A stretch of 64,000 nucleotides of DNA from Phaeodactylum tricornutum CCAP 1055/1 (GCF_000150955.2 NC_011678.1:577518-641517); one strand, 5' to 3'; shown: positions 11,303 through 22,342, numbered from the stretch's first letter. The notes: generated by a model from the letters alone, not told the origin. Numbers and translations are program-made.

Positions 11303-12086
11303 GTTTGCCGGATCCGATGTATTTCCAGAGTATCACAGAACTAAGGTTTGTGATTATGTTTGGGCAGGTACCAATACTCCGGGAATTGAGCCGAAAACGC
11401 CATTAGTGAGAATGTCCCTTCAATTTTGCGAATGACCAAACCGCAAGATTGCTTTTTGGGCCTTTTTGCAATATTGCCTACTATAAGTTCTGAGTTAGAG
11501 ATGGATATCATATTTATGAATCTTCGTTCATTTTTGGGTCACGAGCAACTTTTTAACCCGCCGGACGACGAGACTATTGGCAAGATCAAACACTGATAAA
11601 ACTTCTTACATACAAAGTATGAGTACATTTGACATTTTGGGCACTTCTTGTTTCCTACATATACTTCAAATGGGATTTGGTAGTTTGACACTCCTGAAAT
11701 CTGCAACGAAGCCGGTAACTCGATGCATATAAATTACTCATAGACCTAGGCAACCTATTGCCATTTAACAGTAGGGTCTAAGCAATTCTATGAACAGCGA
11801 GAATGTCTGGCTTTCCACGTGTATAAAATAGTGCGGCCGACAAAATTTAAGTATTAGGGTCCTCCATATCAAACCATACCTAGTGCCCGCAACACTACTT
11901 TCGACATGTTGACTGATCAAGCTTGAGTCTCGGCGAAGCGCATCCTACCAATGTAAGGGTAGTGTCACTTTTTCGATTCGTACACGAAAAATGATATCAA
12001 CAGACAGGTTACAAGTAGATAGATGCTCTAGTCAACGGATAAGCTCTGTATGTAGTGAGTGATGTATGCATTAGATAGTTGATTCG
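11303..12086. other. Intergenic; nothing recognised
   Basis: 784 bp between two minus-strand genes of unknown function. AT-rich, without a long open frame, tandem repeat or RNA gene that I can see. It should hold the promoter of the 9902-11302 gene and the 3' UTR of the next. Confidence 0.4.
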
Positions 12087-12608
12087 TTACTCCATGTCGA
12101 GATCAAAAATGAAAATGGAATCACCAAGACAGTCTACATCCAATGAGTCGCATTCTCTGGATATTCCCGGGTCTGCTACTGAAGATAGTTGCTGGCACGG
12201 ATGGTGTGATTGGGCGTATTCCATATCAAATGAGGTATCCTTCTCAGCAGGCATGAAGTCAGTGTTGTAGCAACAGCTCTTCATGCCCCCCATCCGATTG
12301 TACATACATGAATTGTCCTTATCATACTCTTTTTCAAGTTCTTCTTGACATAAGACTGTATTTGCGGACACAGGGAATCTTTGTTCTAGATTGGGCGGGG
12401 TATTCGCATTTCGAGCTATTGTACTCGTCAGCGAGACATCCACAGGCATCTTTTGCCTCACTGACTTAAACATCTGATTGTTCGCGTCTCGCAAGTCAGG
12501 TCCGGTGGATATGGAGAGACTTGGCTCCCTTTTGATTGAGTGTAATTTGAGATATCCCTGCAGGTTGCGGCTGACCTCTGACAATGCGCCTTTTTTGCCG
12601 GACGACAT
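12087..12608 (-). CDS. Hypothetical protein, start uncertain
   Basis: 173 residues from the first in-frame ATG (12608, M-S-S-G-K-K-G-A-L-S-E-V); the frame is open about 40 codons further up without an ATG, so an upstream exon is possible. There is a short basic helix-like region near the start (V-S-R-N-L-Q-G-Y-L-K-L-H-S-I-K-R-E-P), then a Cys-containing stretch (S-C-M-Y-N-R-M-G-G-M-K-S-C-C-Y-N) and an acidic, hydrophobic C-terminus (I-F-I-F-D-L-D-M-E). No family recognised. It resembles its neighbour at 9902-11302 only in being rich in Ser and acidic residues. The composition suggests real coding sequence, but support is modest. Confidence 0.45.
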   Translation of the reverse strand: MSSGKKGALSEVSRNLQGYLKLHSIKREPSLSISTGPDLRDANNQMFKSVRQKMPVDVSLTSTIARNANTPPNLEQRFPVSANTVLCQEELEKEYDKDNSCMYNRMGGMKSCCYNTDFMPAEKDTSFDMEYAQSHHPCQQLSSVADPGISRECDSLDVDCLGDSIFIFDLDME

Positions 12609-13421
12609 CCTGCGTCGGGATCTGGCCTTTTCCTGTTGTGGAAGCGAACACAAGACAGGATCTTCGGAAGCAGGAAGCAAAAATAAATTTTGCCTTGCAA
12701 CGTGAGTTGTAGATAGAAACAGACTCAATGAGCGATGAATAATCCTTCACGTTGAAAACTCTTCAAGCACAGCTCAGATCGTACGAGCCAAAGCCAGTAG
12801 TTTTTCTAACATACACTGTATCCTTTTAAATCCAAGGCAAACGCCCGGACGGCGTTTTTGAAGCAAATGACTCTGTCTATGAAACGTGTGGTTCTGCAAG
12901 CTCGATTTCATGCAAGGATGGAATAATTCCGGAAACTGACTCACCTATTCCCAAAATGTCTTTCGACGTAAAAAAAATCGGGATATTACCTCACCAAACG
13001 TTATTCCTAACCTCACATTTTTTTCGATTGGACATTTTGGTATATTTCTTAAATTCCTTCGTAAAATTAGCCCTATCAAACCAACCAACTTTTTTGTCGT
13101 TCTAATAACATAAATGGGTAAAATCAATAGATCTGCAATGTTGAAATCATCGTGTGGACCTAATCTCTATCAAATTGTAAATGTAAAAACGAGAAAGGGG
13201 ATTGGGCACCGCTACTGACAGATGAACAGACACCCGACCTCAGACCCTATCCAAGTTGGACTCATGATCTTCTCTGCGCTGCAACACTGTCCAAGGTTTT
13301 CCGTTTCTAGCCAAAAGCTGGCTAACAAACGGTCGCTTGTCTCTTTTCGGTTAATTGTCACCATCCGTCTCTTTACGAGAAAACACAATCGAATCTGTCT
13401 TTTAGTGCACGGTCCACCACA
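12609..13421. other. Intergenic, divergent upstream region
   Basis: Lies between the hypothetical minus-strand gene and the PRPP synthetase gene, so it probably carries both promoters. The AT content is high around 12960-13130. No RNA gene or repeat is seen. An unseen first exon of the minus-strand gene could lie near 12700-12760. Confidence 0.4.
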
Positions 13422-15125
13422 ATGTTGAGTCGCTATGGAGAGATTCGCTGCCATCTTCTACGCAGTGGAGGCAGAGTATTTGGCTGTGTTACTGGGGGAG
13501 CGGCCGGAGGCGACTCGGGCAAACGCAATCTGCATGCGTGTATTGCTGGAGCCGCAACCTTGGTAGCGAGTGCAGCTGTTATAAAAGTATGGAGCCCTGC
13601 AATTTCGCAATGTGATCAGGGAAACGGAGATCTTCCCGTCTTCGGTAGCTCGAGCGATCCCATCATGCTATCAACGGACAAAGAAGACGGTATTCTACTG
13701 AAGAATATTGCCATTCGCCCTATACCGTCCCTGAGCAAGCACTCCAGGAACGAAGACGCAAGCTCCGATTACCGAAAATCTGTAAGGGCGTTTGACGAAT
13801 CAATGAAACAGTTCTGTAGAGACACAAGCGATGTGGATTTACCGCTACCGGAGTTGGATGGTTGTCAGAAGCCTCTTGCCACAAGTCGAGGGAGCCCTCA
13901 AACGCAGCCCACTCATCGTGTCCAGACTTTGGAGCCTCATTCCAATGAATTAGTTACAACTCGTAAAATGTATTTCTACCGAACGCCGACGATACATTCG
14001 CGAATCGCCGAAAAGTTCATTCTGCTGGCGGGTCCTTCTTCCGAAGACCTCGGTTGCGACATCGCGCACTTACTGGGCGTACCAGCGAATCGCATGGATG
14101 TTGGCCAGTTTGCCGACGGCGAAACTCGAGTCCAAGTTCAAGACTCAGTCCGCGGCAAGAACGTTTATATCGTAAACTCTACTACATCGTCGGATTCTAT
14201 AATGGAGTTATTGCTGCTGATTTCTACGTTAAGAAGGGCGAGTGCCAAACGGATAATAGCAGTGGTCCCGTACTATGGATATTGTCGACAAGACGAGCGT
14301 AGGCAAGCGCGACAACCGATTGCCGCCAAAGACATGGCACTCATGATGGAAGAAATGGGAGTTGATCGGGTCATTTGTATGGATCTACATAATGACTCTC
14401 TTCGTGGTTTTTTCTCTCCTTCCGTCCCCGTTGAAGTACGTCAACGACACGAGCAATTCTATTTCGCCGGATTCGTTTCCGCTTTAAATTATCTCAATCC
14501 GCCACTTCTTTTGTTTTAGCACTTAATGCCTGTTCCCGTTGCGGCCGCTTACTTTCACGAGGAATTGAGTGCTGGAGTGGAACAGAAGAATGAAGCATTT
14601 CCTAAGGTGACAATTGTTGCTTCTCATGAAGGGCAAGTCGGCCGAGCGACACAATTTCGATCCGTCTTACAACGCCTTTCAGGAGAGAATATTGAACTGG
14701 CCGTTCTGTCGAAATCTCGCATGAGACCGGGCGAAAAGCAGTACGAACCGAAATTGGTAGGCAATGTGAAGGGACGGAAATGTATCCTGGTGGACGATAT
14801 CGTCAACACGGGTACCACGTTGGTGAGTAACGTGCAAATGTTGAAGCAGGAAGGGGCGGATAGTATCTACGCATGGGCTACCCACGGCGTTTTTGGTGCC
14901 AGTGAGCTCAACGATGCACCGGAAAGATTGCAAGAACTACAAGATCTCGATTACTTGTTAGTGAGCAACTCAGTCAGCAACCCGAGATCGTTGCCGTCCA
15001 AGATTCGCCTTTTAAACGTAGCGCCCTTGCTAGCTGAAGCCATTGCCCGGGCGCTTCATGACCAATCTATTAGTGGTATTTTGAGCCTCGAATCTGTGGA
15101 AGACCTGGAACGCTACGATGGATAA
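13422..15125 (+). CDS. PRPS: Ribose-phosphate pyrophosphokinase (PRPP synthetase) with long N-terminal extension
   Basis: Makes PRPP from ribose 5-phosphate and ATP for nucleotide, His, Trp and NAD synthesis. Two exons: 13422-14435 and 14520-15125. The 84-nt intron has donor GTACGT and acceptor TTTTAG in phase 0, joining S-P-S-V-P-V-E to H-L-M-P-V-P-V, for 539 residues. Family signs are G-x-F-A-D-G-E-T-R-V, the catalytic region [14 protein letters not shown], the M-D-L-H motif and the PRPP loop [12 protein letters not shown] near the C-terminus. The first ~180 residues are an extension absent from typical ~320-residue enzymes. It starts with an Arg/Gly-rich, hydrophobic stretch that could be a mitochondrial or plastid targeting signal or an anchor. 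The segment before the PRPP loop ([14 protein letters not shown]) differs from the common V-V-S-P-D-x-G-G-x-x-R-A, so the protein belongs to a divergent subgroup. Confidence 0.93.
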
Positions 15126-15403
15126 AGCTATGCACGAATCAATTCACGAAACCAAGTACACCACAACAATTTGCCCCAGATAATACCAGACGTACAATAA
15201 TAACTAAACAACGACGCGGGTCGTCTCATTTGCTACAGCGGATTTCGCGTACCTCTATTGATTAGTTTGATTAGTTGGTTTTGTCAATTGATTAATATAA
15301 GTATGCTTATTTACGAAGGCATGTAAAAAATGTATGTTCGCAAAGGCCCGGTTCCTAGGTCCACCAGCGGCCCCTTACAAGGGTATAGATAGATAGTATC
15401 CAC

Positions 15404-16186
15404 TTACGACGGTGGATAATAGCCCAGGAACGTCGAAAAGTCGGCCAACACACTGCTGCGGTGGGGAGGCGCATTGATCAACGTCTTTCGGCAACAGGGG
15501 CAGTTATCACTCCGCAGCATCCATTCGTACAGACAAGTGCGGTGGAAGACATGCTTGCAACCTTCCCGACAAACGGCAATGAATTCGTGACGGCCACAGT
15601 GGCGGAATTCCGCGAAGCAAATGGGGCACGCGGTGGTTGCTCTGGTCTTAGTGTCAAGGTCACCTAAGCGTTGAATGGGAAGCGAATAGCGAATCCTTCG
15701 CAATCGTTCTTCGGGGCAGGTAGAGTGTGATGTTCCTCGGGACGAGTACACGTGATCAGCGTCGCCGAACGCGTTCTCGCGGTACCGAGATATCCTGTTC
15801 CAGACGAGAATTAGTTTGGAGCAGGCAATCCAATCTTGGAGTAACCATCCGATGGCGATTGCGATAGCGCTAGATACGGTCAAGGTGATTATCAACCAGG
15901 ACGAACAGGATGTTGACGTTGTGCAACCCTTCCAAACTCTATTTCGCTCTATCTGGGTATGATTCCACGATGGGAAGGGCGAAGAAGAATACGAAAGGCT
16001 TTCCCAAGAACTAGTGGTGGTAGGCCCTTTGCTAAACTGAGATTGTTCCACTGCGTCTTCCGTGCTTTGCTCCTCCTCGGTGTCAGGACCGGGGTACACA
16101 GGAAACTCGGAAAGTATCGTGCAGAGTATTACGGTAAAGTTCACCACCAGGAAGATCCCGTCGACATGCCTTCGTCGCAATTTCAT
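15404..16186 (-). CDS. Membrane RING-H2 finger protein (probable E3 ubiquitin ligase)
   Basis: 260 residues from ATG 16186; the frame is open about 77 codons upstream but has no earlier ATG. Two hydrophobic segments are visible: V-D-G-I-F-L-V-V-N-F-T-V-I-L-C-T near the start (signal or anchor) and W-L-I-I-T-L-T-V-S-S-A-I-A-I-A-I-G-W in the middle. A RING-H2 domain occupies the C-terminal part: C-P-I-C, then a spacer with G-R-H-E-F, C-x-E-G-C-K-H-V-F-H, C-L-Y-E-W and C-P-C-C, followed by a short tail. RING-H2 fingers bind two zinc ions and recruit E2 enzymes; membrane members commonly act in ER or endomembrane ubiquitination. Substrate unknown. Confidence 0.82.
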   Translation of the reverse strand: MKLRRRHVDGIFLVVNFTVILCTILSEFPVYPGPDTEEEQSTEDAVEQSQFSKGPTTTSSWESLSYSSSPFPSWNHTQIERNRVWKGCTTSTSCSSWLIITLTVSSAIAIAIGWLLQDWIACSKLILVWNRISRYRENAFGDADHVYSSRGTSHSTCPEERLRRIRYSLPIQRLGDLDTKTRATTACPICFAEFRHCGRHEFIAVCREGCKHVFHRTCLYEWMLRSDNCPCCRKTLINAPPHRSSVLADFSTFLGYYPPS

Positions 16187-17240
16187 GATTGTAAACACAA
16201 CATGTAACGAACCGGAGTCTGTCGTTTCCAGAGTGTTTGTGTTGGAGGTCAGGGACGTGGGTTGGGAATGTATAATGATCGCGAGGGCAAAATACGAGAG
16301 AACCACCCAGAACGTGTTTCTGGATTCGTACCGGTTGTAGTGTTGCTGAGCGAGTGGGTTTGAATCCTTCCGCGAAAAACAACTACAACCCGCGAATTGA
16401 GGTATGTCACCCGTCACTGCGACTGTCGGGACAGCACCCGAACTCGCTCACAATCCGAGACTGTCGGATAGACCGACGGACACGAAAATCCTCCGGATCG
16501 CTGATTGTGACGTGTGCTGGCTGGCTGTCCTGCCTGCCCGCCCCCCCCCCCTGGAATGGAACGTGAGCGCCGTTCGAACGATTTCGATCGATGATTTTGA
16601 AAAAACTACCAGGCTTGCGAGAGATATTTGATTCTAATGCCAAATTCCCTATTCCAGACACACGTGAGGCCCAGGGTGCGCCGCGCTGTCCGGTCGTGAA
16701 CAACCATCGAACGGTTTTGTTGTTGGCCGCTATCGATCAACTCTAATTACTCTACGGTGGGGGGAAGAAGCACGGGCTTCTCGTCTCTCGATCCGAGCGC
16801 AGGGTGCACGCCCCCACACACCCTCACTCCAACCGTCGGGTGTCGCGTTTCGGACCCATCCCCCCCCCCACACAGAGCAGCCGGTGCTGTAAGAAGTTCG
16901 GTCTGTATCCCACCAATACGGGGAGTTTGGACAACTTTCTAGGTTGGTAGGATTTGTTCACACAAATCGTAGTTCCCTACCTGTCAGCTTACAGTTAGCT
17001 AGTAGGGATCTACTGTCTACTGTTGGCTCTCTCGGTGAAGTAGGGGTGTTGGTCGGAACAAGCCTTGGCTTTTTTCACATCTTTGGCTACGGACTCCGTC
17101 TGTGTTTCGGCGTCATACACACGCACATACACACAAGAGTCCCTCTCTGCGTTTTGTTCGTTGCTGTGGGAAGTGTTTGTCTCCGTAGTAGTGCTTTGGT
17201 CGTGATACTCAGAACCACGGTTCATTTGTAGTTAGCGATC
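16187..17240. other. Intergenic, divergent upstream region with poly-C runs
   Basis: Lies between the RING-H2 gene (minus) and the G3BP-like gene (plus). Contains an 11-base C run at 16541-16551 and another of about 10 at 16860-16869, plus CACACA tracts near 16815 and 17110-17125. An element CTTACAGTTAG lies at about 16988-16998, some 245 bp upstream of the G3BP-like ATG. The stretch before 17241 is probably a long 5' UTR. No RNA gene recognised. Confidence 0.45.
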
Positions 17241-18821
17241 ATGAGCAACAGTGGAGCTTCGACTCCTCACAACAGTTCATCGTCGACGCCGCCGCCGCCG
17301 CCTCCGTCCCAATCGGATCCACTGACGGTGGGGACGCGTTTCGTCAAGCAGTATTACCAAGTGCTGTCGACGACTCCCGATCAGATCCACCGTTTCTACC
17401 AACCCACTTCCTGGTTGTCGGCGGGACACGGATCGGAGCCCACAATCCCGGCAACCTTGGAAACCATCCAGGCGAGTCTCAAATCTCGTTTCGTCATTGC
17501 GGAGTCGTCGACGGACCCGAACAACGCCGAGAAGCATGCGGAAACTCCCATACGCTTCGAGTTTGAGCACGGAGCGATTGATGCGCAGTGGTCCGTGCAG
17601 GGTGGCGTCTTGCTCGTTGTCACGGGGCAAGTTCTCGTCCCCCTACTCAACGAAGAAAAGGATACCAAAAAATCTTTCGTGCATACCTTCTTCTTGGGAT
17701 CCACGACTGCGGCGGGGAACAAAAAGAGTTACTACGTGCATAACGATATTTTGCGATTCGTCTACCAACCGGAAACGGTCTCGACCGCTACTCCCGTGGC
17801 TGCTCCCTCCTCGTCCCAGGAAGAATCCGAGGAAGCCAAGGGAGCAAAAACGAATGGTGCCACCGTGGAAGTGACGAACACGACAAACACTACCATCCAG
17901 GAGAAAGTAACGGAAACAGTATCGCTGGTGGAAGCATCGGTGCCGTTTCTGGAAACATCGGCGCCTGAGGCTCCAGGCGGTGGCGTAGAGGAAAGCAAAG
18001 AGCTCGTACCGGAGGACATCCAGCCCGAGGCCGATCACGATCCCGGTAGAGGCGTGGAAGAGAGCAAAGAAGTGGAAGAAGAGACGACTGCCGGAACGGG
18101 AAATTCCGTGGCGGGTCCCCCCGGCTCGTGGGCTAGTTTGGTGGCACGCAGTGGCACTAGTAGTGCACCTCCGACCCCCACTCCGGGGACTCCGGCGCGT
18201 GGAGCCCGGCAGACAAGTTCGCAAAAGCCGTCTACTGCCGCGAAAGCAGCCGAGAAGCCACTGAATGCGGAACTCAAAGGTTCCAGCGCAATGTCCAGCA
18301 GTACTGGAGCTTCAGCGAAATCAGGTGAAGGGACAACTTTGGTGGACAAGAACAATGCGAACGCCAATACCAATAATCTTGCTTCGAAATCCACTAGGCC
18401 TCGTCTCCCGACCTCGAAACGCGATCCGGACATGACTTTGGTAATCAAGAACATTTCGCCAGAAACGACAGAGGCTGATATTCGTGGTTTGTTTGAACAG
18501 TTTGCGATAAGTACCGATGCAAAAGTGATGGGCTGCACGGTATCGTCGCACCGTATCGTCGCCTTTGTCGACTACAGTAGCCCGGCAGCGGTTTTGGCCG
18601 CGATCGAAGCGCATAACAACAAGCCCTTGGTTTTACACGACCAAGTTTTGGTGCTGTACCAAAAAACGTTTGAGAAGACGGGCGGTCGCCACGGTGGAGC
18701 TCCTAGCGGAAGCATCGGCGGTGGCAGCAGCAGTGGAGGAAGACAACCCCGGCGTGGAGGAGGGCGTGGCGACAGAGGAGGAAGTGGCCGTGGTGGACGT
18801 GGAGGACGAAGTGGTCAGTAG
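17241..18821 (+). CDS. G3BP: G3BP-like RNA-binding protein (NTF2-like + RRM + RGG tail)
   Basis: 526 residues, single exon. Residues ~15-175 form an NTF2-like domain: P-L-T-V-G-T-R-F-V-K-Q-Y-Y-Q-V-L at the start, F-Y-Q-P-T-S-W, and H-T-F-F-L ... Y-Y-V-H-N-D-I-L-R-F-V at the end, a classic G3BP/NTF2 strand. The middle is acidic and disordered (Glu/Val/Thr-rich with the repeated motif G-V-E-E-S-K-E). An RRM follows at about residues 397-475 (T-L-V-I-K-N-I-S ... I-V-A-F-V-D-Y). The tail is made of R-G-G/G-G-R repeats. This order is the layout of G3BP, the nucleator of stress granules, which dimerises through its NTF2 domain and binds RNA through RRM/RGG. Cytosolic. The ATG has a clean context and the upstream frame is not open far. 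Confidence 0.9.
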   Translation: MSNSGASTPHNSSSSTPPPPPPSQSDPLTVGTRFVKQYYQVLSTTPDQIHRFYQPTSWLSAGHGSEPTIPATLETIQASLKSRFVIAESSTDPNNAEKHAETPIRFEFEHGAIDAQWSVQGGVLLVVTGQVLVPLLNEEKDTKKSFVHTFFLGSTTAAGNKKSYYVHNDILRFVYQPETVSTATPVAAPSSSQEESEEAKGAKTNGATVEVTNTTNTTIQEKVTETVSLVEASVPFLETSAPEAPGGGVEESKELVPEDIQPEADHDPGRGVEESKEVEEETTAGTGNSVAGPPGSWASLVARSGTSSAPPTPTPGTPARGARQTSSQKPSTAAKAAEKPLNAELKGSSAMSSSTGASAKSGEGTTLVDKNNANANTNNLASKSTRPRLPTSKRDPDMTLVIKNISPETTEADIRGLFEQFAISTDAKVMGCTVSSHRIVAFVDYSSPAAVLAAIEAHNNKPLVLHDQVLVLYQKTFEKTGGRHGGAPSGSIGGGSSSGGRQPRRGGGRGDRGGSGRGGRGGRSGQ

Positions 18822-19647
18822 AAAAAGGAGACGTGGTAGTGCTGGTCAAGGCACATTTGCTGCAAAGAAAGAGATTTCTGTTGCTCTAAAAGATCGACGG
18901 CCAAATGTATTGGACGACGACCACAAAATTTGGTACAATGTACAAGTCAATTGTGTAGCTAAACGGAATGCGCATAGATATTGTATCTTGGCTTAGAGAA
19001 GACTGCTTCACATACTTCTTACATTAGGCGCAATAGGAGCCAAACGTTCGGGAAGGGTGAAATGGTCAAGAATGCCTCATTCCTGTACTACCGAGCGAGC
19101 GGAGAATAAAGTTTAGGATCCTGACCGTCGCCACCAACCTAATTTGTTGTTGTAGCAAACAATAAGCTACAAGATTTTCCTAACTTTTTAACAATTGGTG
19201 ACGTAATGGAGATGCCTGCTGGTATGTGGTGGAACAAGCGATGTAACTGTGTCCTTAAATCAGCGGTGTGATGCCATGTGTTTCCGGACGATAAAAGAAT
19301 TCATTTAGATTAATGTCTTTCTCAGATCCCCTGATATTTATCAAATGTCTATGATATACACGAGAAGCTGTTGTCGGCAGCAAAAAAGAGACAGACATTT
19401 GGAAACACGATTGACTGGGTGGTGGTGATCTCGGCATTTGTTGGCAATTCAATGTCACAGTCAGTCGTTGTTCGTTCCCAGTTGCGCTTGTTTTGCGTGC
19501 CCGCCAGTTAGTGCTTGCGGTTTCATTTACCTTGTCCTGTTAGATTTACTATTAGATTTCCTTTCCCGATACAGCTTTGGGAAAATCGTCGGATCCTTAC
19601 TCTTTTGCAGCGTCGCATTTTTGTCTTGTACAGTTCATCTCCTTCCC
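18822..19647. other. 3' UTR and intergenic; upstream region of the ankyrin gene
   Basis: No gene recognised. A TCACAGTCAG element lies at about 19454-19464. The downstream frame is open from 19438 but has no ATG before 19648, so 19438-19647 is treated as 5' UTR. If it were translated from a non-ATG codon or an upstream exon it would encode a hydrophobic segment. Confidence 0.4.
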
Positions 19648-21861
19648 ATGAGATCTATTTTGCGTCAACAAGATCAACCCCGACTGTTACACCGCCTTCC
19701 CAGCCAGCGGCAGTCGATGCAGGCATCATCATATTTTCCCCTGGACAACGTGCTCGACGTATCCTATCTCGACTCTTCGCTGCCAAATTCGCGGGAATGC
19801 GACTTTTACACGAATCCCACTATTCTCAGTCGTCTGATTTTGCACCAAAAGTACGAAGCCGCAATGCGCCGTTCCTCTACGCACAGCGAAGAAGCAAGGA
19901 CTTGGGTGGTCGTGCGGCGCCAGACTAGTCCGGCTTCTTCCGTGAGCAACCAAGCCGCGACCCCATCATCCCCCGCCAAAACGACATCGCAGCGTTCGAA
20001 CGTGACTTCCCTGAGCTCGTTGAGTGAAGATGACGTCAACAACACAACGCTTTCTTCGAACAGAAATGGTGACGTGAATTGTGAGTATTATTCCTGTCGT
20101 CAGCTCCCCATTCACATGGCCTGTGGAAACTTGTTTCGTGTAGTAGATCCGGCTTTGAAAGCTCAGCTCGAAAAGCTCATTGCCACGCTGGTGGTGGCCT
20201 TTCCCGAAGCTTGTTCCCAACGCGATCACCAACACCGGATGCCTTTGCACGAAGCGATCTGGTACCGAGCCGGTCCCGAGACAATTTCGGCCTTGTTGAT
20301 TGCCTATCCCGACGCAGTTTCCATGCGGGACAAGTACGGCCGCTATCCCATGGCGCTCAATGAGTGCCGAGACAGCCCGTATCGTACACAGATTCGGCAT
20401 ATGTTACTACAAGGTCGAGACTTTTGGAATACGGCCCGCACGGAGGCCAAGCTGCGACTCAAACATCGCACCGTGCCTGCCGATTTGCAGAGCGTTGCTT
20501 CCCAGAGCGTTTTGGCAGCCAGCGTAACCAGTACCGACGACAATTCAATGTACACACGTGGTGATAGTGTACGGCAAGGCCGGGCGGGCCCGGGATATCA
20601 GCAACTATCGCCAACGATAACTGGTTGTGGGGAATACAAACGTACCATTACTTCTTGGTCACAGTTGGAGCACCGCACGAATACACTGGAAGAGAAATTG
20701 GCCGAGTCGATGCAAGAAAACTACGAAACTGGAAAAGAAGCAACCAAGTTGCGGGTTTCCAAAGCGAAATTACAAGCAAAGTATGACGTACTGATGGGGA
20801 CGGGCCTCGGAAAACAGATAGAACTTTTGCAAAATGAAAAGATCGCACTGGAAGTTCAAGTTCGCGACCTCCAACAGCTCGCTCCACTTGCGGAAGTGCG
20901 ATCTTTTCCTCTCAACCAAGACCACCCTATGGATAAACTTGTCCCACAAAATATCGTCCTTCACTGTCAGCCCGAAGTGACGGTAGACGTGGAATTGCAA
21001 GTCTTGAGGGAAGAAAATGTCCGGCTCAAAGCCGGTATGGGGCTGCTGTCGCAGAAGCATAAAGATTACCAACGCCGCTTAGACTTTGCAGAATCTTTGT
21101 TGGACGACATGGAAGATCCCGAAGACTTCCCATTCTTTGACGACAACGCAACCGATTACAGCACGATCTTTACAATTTCTACAGGAACGCCGAAAGAGAA
21201 AAGGATACACACGCCGCGCCGTCCGGAACCGGAGAAGCGGGTCCTGTCGCCCGCACTCCAACAAGTACGTCCCAAGTCGGCAATGAAAAATTTCATGCCG
21301 GTGGAGGATGTCAGTCAGAACAAGCCCGGTTTCATGGACCCACTTGATCCATCGCTGCTGGAAATGTCGCGAGAAGACGACCTGGAGTCTATCCTCAAAG
21401 GAGCACAAGAATATTTTGATAAGTCGTCGGGCCTCACTCGTCGCCTTGCCGATAGCATGTCATTGCCTACATCACGCATGACGTCCCAGATCACATTACC
21501 AAGCATTCTTGAAAAGCCCGATGGGCAAAGCTCCCGTGACAGCCGGTCTGGAAGCTTCAATAGTGGCCAGTTTAGCACGGAGGAAAAGGAGAGTGCGCTC
21601 GACGACGAGATCATCGAATCTAGTCTGCATACTGCAATAGCCGGCAGCGACAACTTGACAGTGCTTCTGCAAGAAACAGCCCGGCTCTACAGCGCTCTAC
21701 CCCGTGATGCTTCCATCCCTCCTTCGCTATCTCCAAATGTATCGGATGTCACGTTGCAGCTGGCACGTATGGAACTGGAGCATGGCTCGGTAAACTTCGA
21801 AGACCTTTTGGCAGAGGCCGCTCAAATCTACAGCGGAAGCAGCAATGTGTCCCACTTCTAA
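19648..21861 (+). CDS. Ankyrin-repeat and coiled-coil protein
   Basis: 737 residues from ATG 19648, the first in-frame ATG. Residues ~145-245 hold at least two ankyrin-type repeats: L-P-I-H-M-A-C-G-N, M-P-L-H-E-A-I-W-Y-R-A-G and G-R-Y-P-M-A-L-N, with the diatom-style Y-P-D-A-V-S-M-R-D loop. Residues ~330-480 are predicted coiled coil (L-E-E-K-L-A-E-S-M-Q-E-N-Y-E-T-G-K-E and following). The C-terminal third is Ser/Asp-rich with two similar short helices, S-D-N-L-T-V-L-L-Q-E-T-A-R-L-Y-S and V-N-F-E-D-L-L-A-E-A-A-Q-I-Y-S, a small repeated motif. This layout is common in diatoms and the function is unknown; a protein-protein scaffold is likely. Confidence 0.82.
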   Translation: MRSILRQQDQPRLLHRLPSQRQSMQASSYFPLDNVLDVSYLDSSLPNSRECDFYTNPTILSRLILHQKYEAAMRRSSTHSEEARTWVVVRRQTSPASSVSNQAATPSSPAKTTSQRSNVTSLSSLSEDDVNNTTLSSNRNGDVNCEYYSCRQLPIHMACGNLFRVVDPALKAQLEKLIATLVVAFPEACSQRDHQHRMPLHEAIWYRAGPETISALLIAYPDAVSMRDKYGRYPMALNECRDSPYRTQIRHMLLQGRDFWNTARTEAKLRLKHRTVPADLQSVASQSVLAASVTSTDDNSMYTRGDSVRQGRAGPGYQQLSPTITGCGEYKRTITSWSQLEHRTNTLEEKLAESMQENYETGKEATKLRVSKAKLQAKYDVLMGTGLGKQIELLQNEKIALEVQVRDLQQLAPLAEVRSFPLNQDHPMDKLVPQNIVLHCQPEVTVDVELQVLREENVRLKAGMGLLSQKHKDYQRRLDFAESLLDDMEDPEDFPFFDDNATDYSTIFTISTGTPKEKRIHTPRRPEPEKRVLSPALQQVRPKSAMKNFMPVEDVSQNKPGFMDPLDPSLLEMSREDDLESILKGAQEYFDKSSGLTRRLADSMSLPTSRMTSQITLPSILEKPDGQSSRDSRSGSFNSGQFSTEEKESALDDEIIESSLHTAIAGSDNLTVLLQETARLYSALPRDASIPPSLSPNVSDVTLQLARMELEHGSVNFEDLLAEAAQIYSGSSNVSHF

Positions 21862-22342
21862 CTTGTCGATAGCTTACGCAGTAATAAAGAAGCATAGTCT
21901 TAGGACAATGGGGATAGACCCTAGACATATTTTGCTGAAAGCCCTAATCGTCGCTTGGTCTAAAACAAGGTATCCATCACGTCCCAATTGTTTTCAAATA
22001 CTTCTTCCTGCATGATTTCTCTCATAGTCTTTATCTCACAGTCAATAGAAACGTTCCTCTGTCATCTAACATTCAATAGAAATGTATATCTGTCAAAAGC
22101 TTTAACCATATAGCTAGTAGAAGAAACGTGAAAGTTTTTTTGTGAGTAACAAAAGCACCTCCAAATGTTTTTTCTCTTTTATTTGTCGTAGAGACAAATT
22201 ATTGATATTGGGTCTTCAAGCAGCTCTGGAACAGGTCCTGAGAGTTGGCACTGACAGCGTTCAAATGCGATGGGCAATCAGCCACTACACATAGCCCAAA
22301 GAAACAGCCGATCGTGTTCGCACTTTGTGTTACAAGGGCAAA
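21862..22342. other. Intergenic
   Basis: 3' UTR of the ankyrin gene and upstream region of LAMTOR2. One TCTCACAGTCAA element at about 22034-22045. No gene or RNA recognised. Confidence 0.4.

Noticed and set aside
16340-16370. GGGTTTGAATCC resembling a tRNA T-arm
   Set aside because: It lies in the open frame upstream of the RING-H2 gene and no cloverleaf forms.
16541-16869. Poly-C runs as a regulatory or structural element
   Set aside because: Simple homopolymers of 10-11 bases in a noncoding region; no partner G-run pattern suggesting a defined structure.
17643-18538. Long minus-strand open frames across the G3BP-like gene
   Set aside because: They mirror the low-complexity middle of the real gene and carry no motif.
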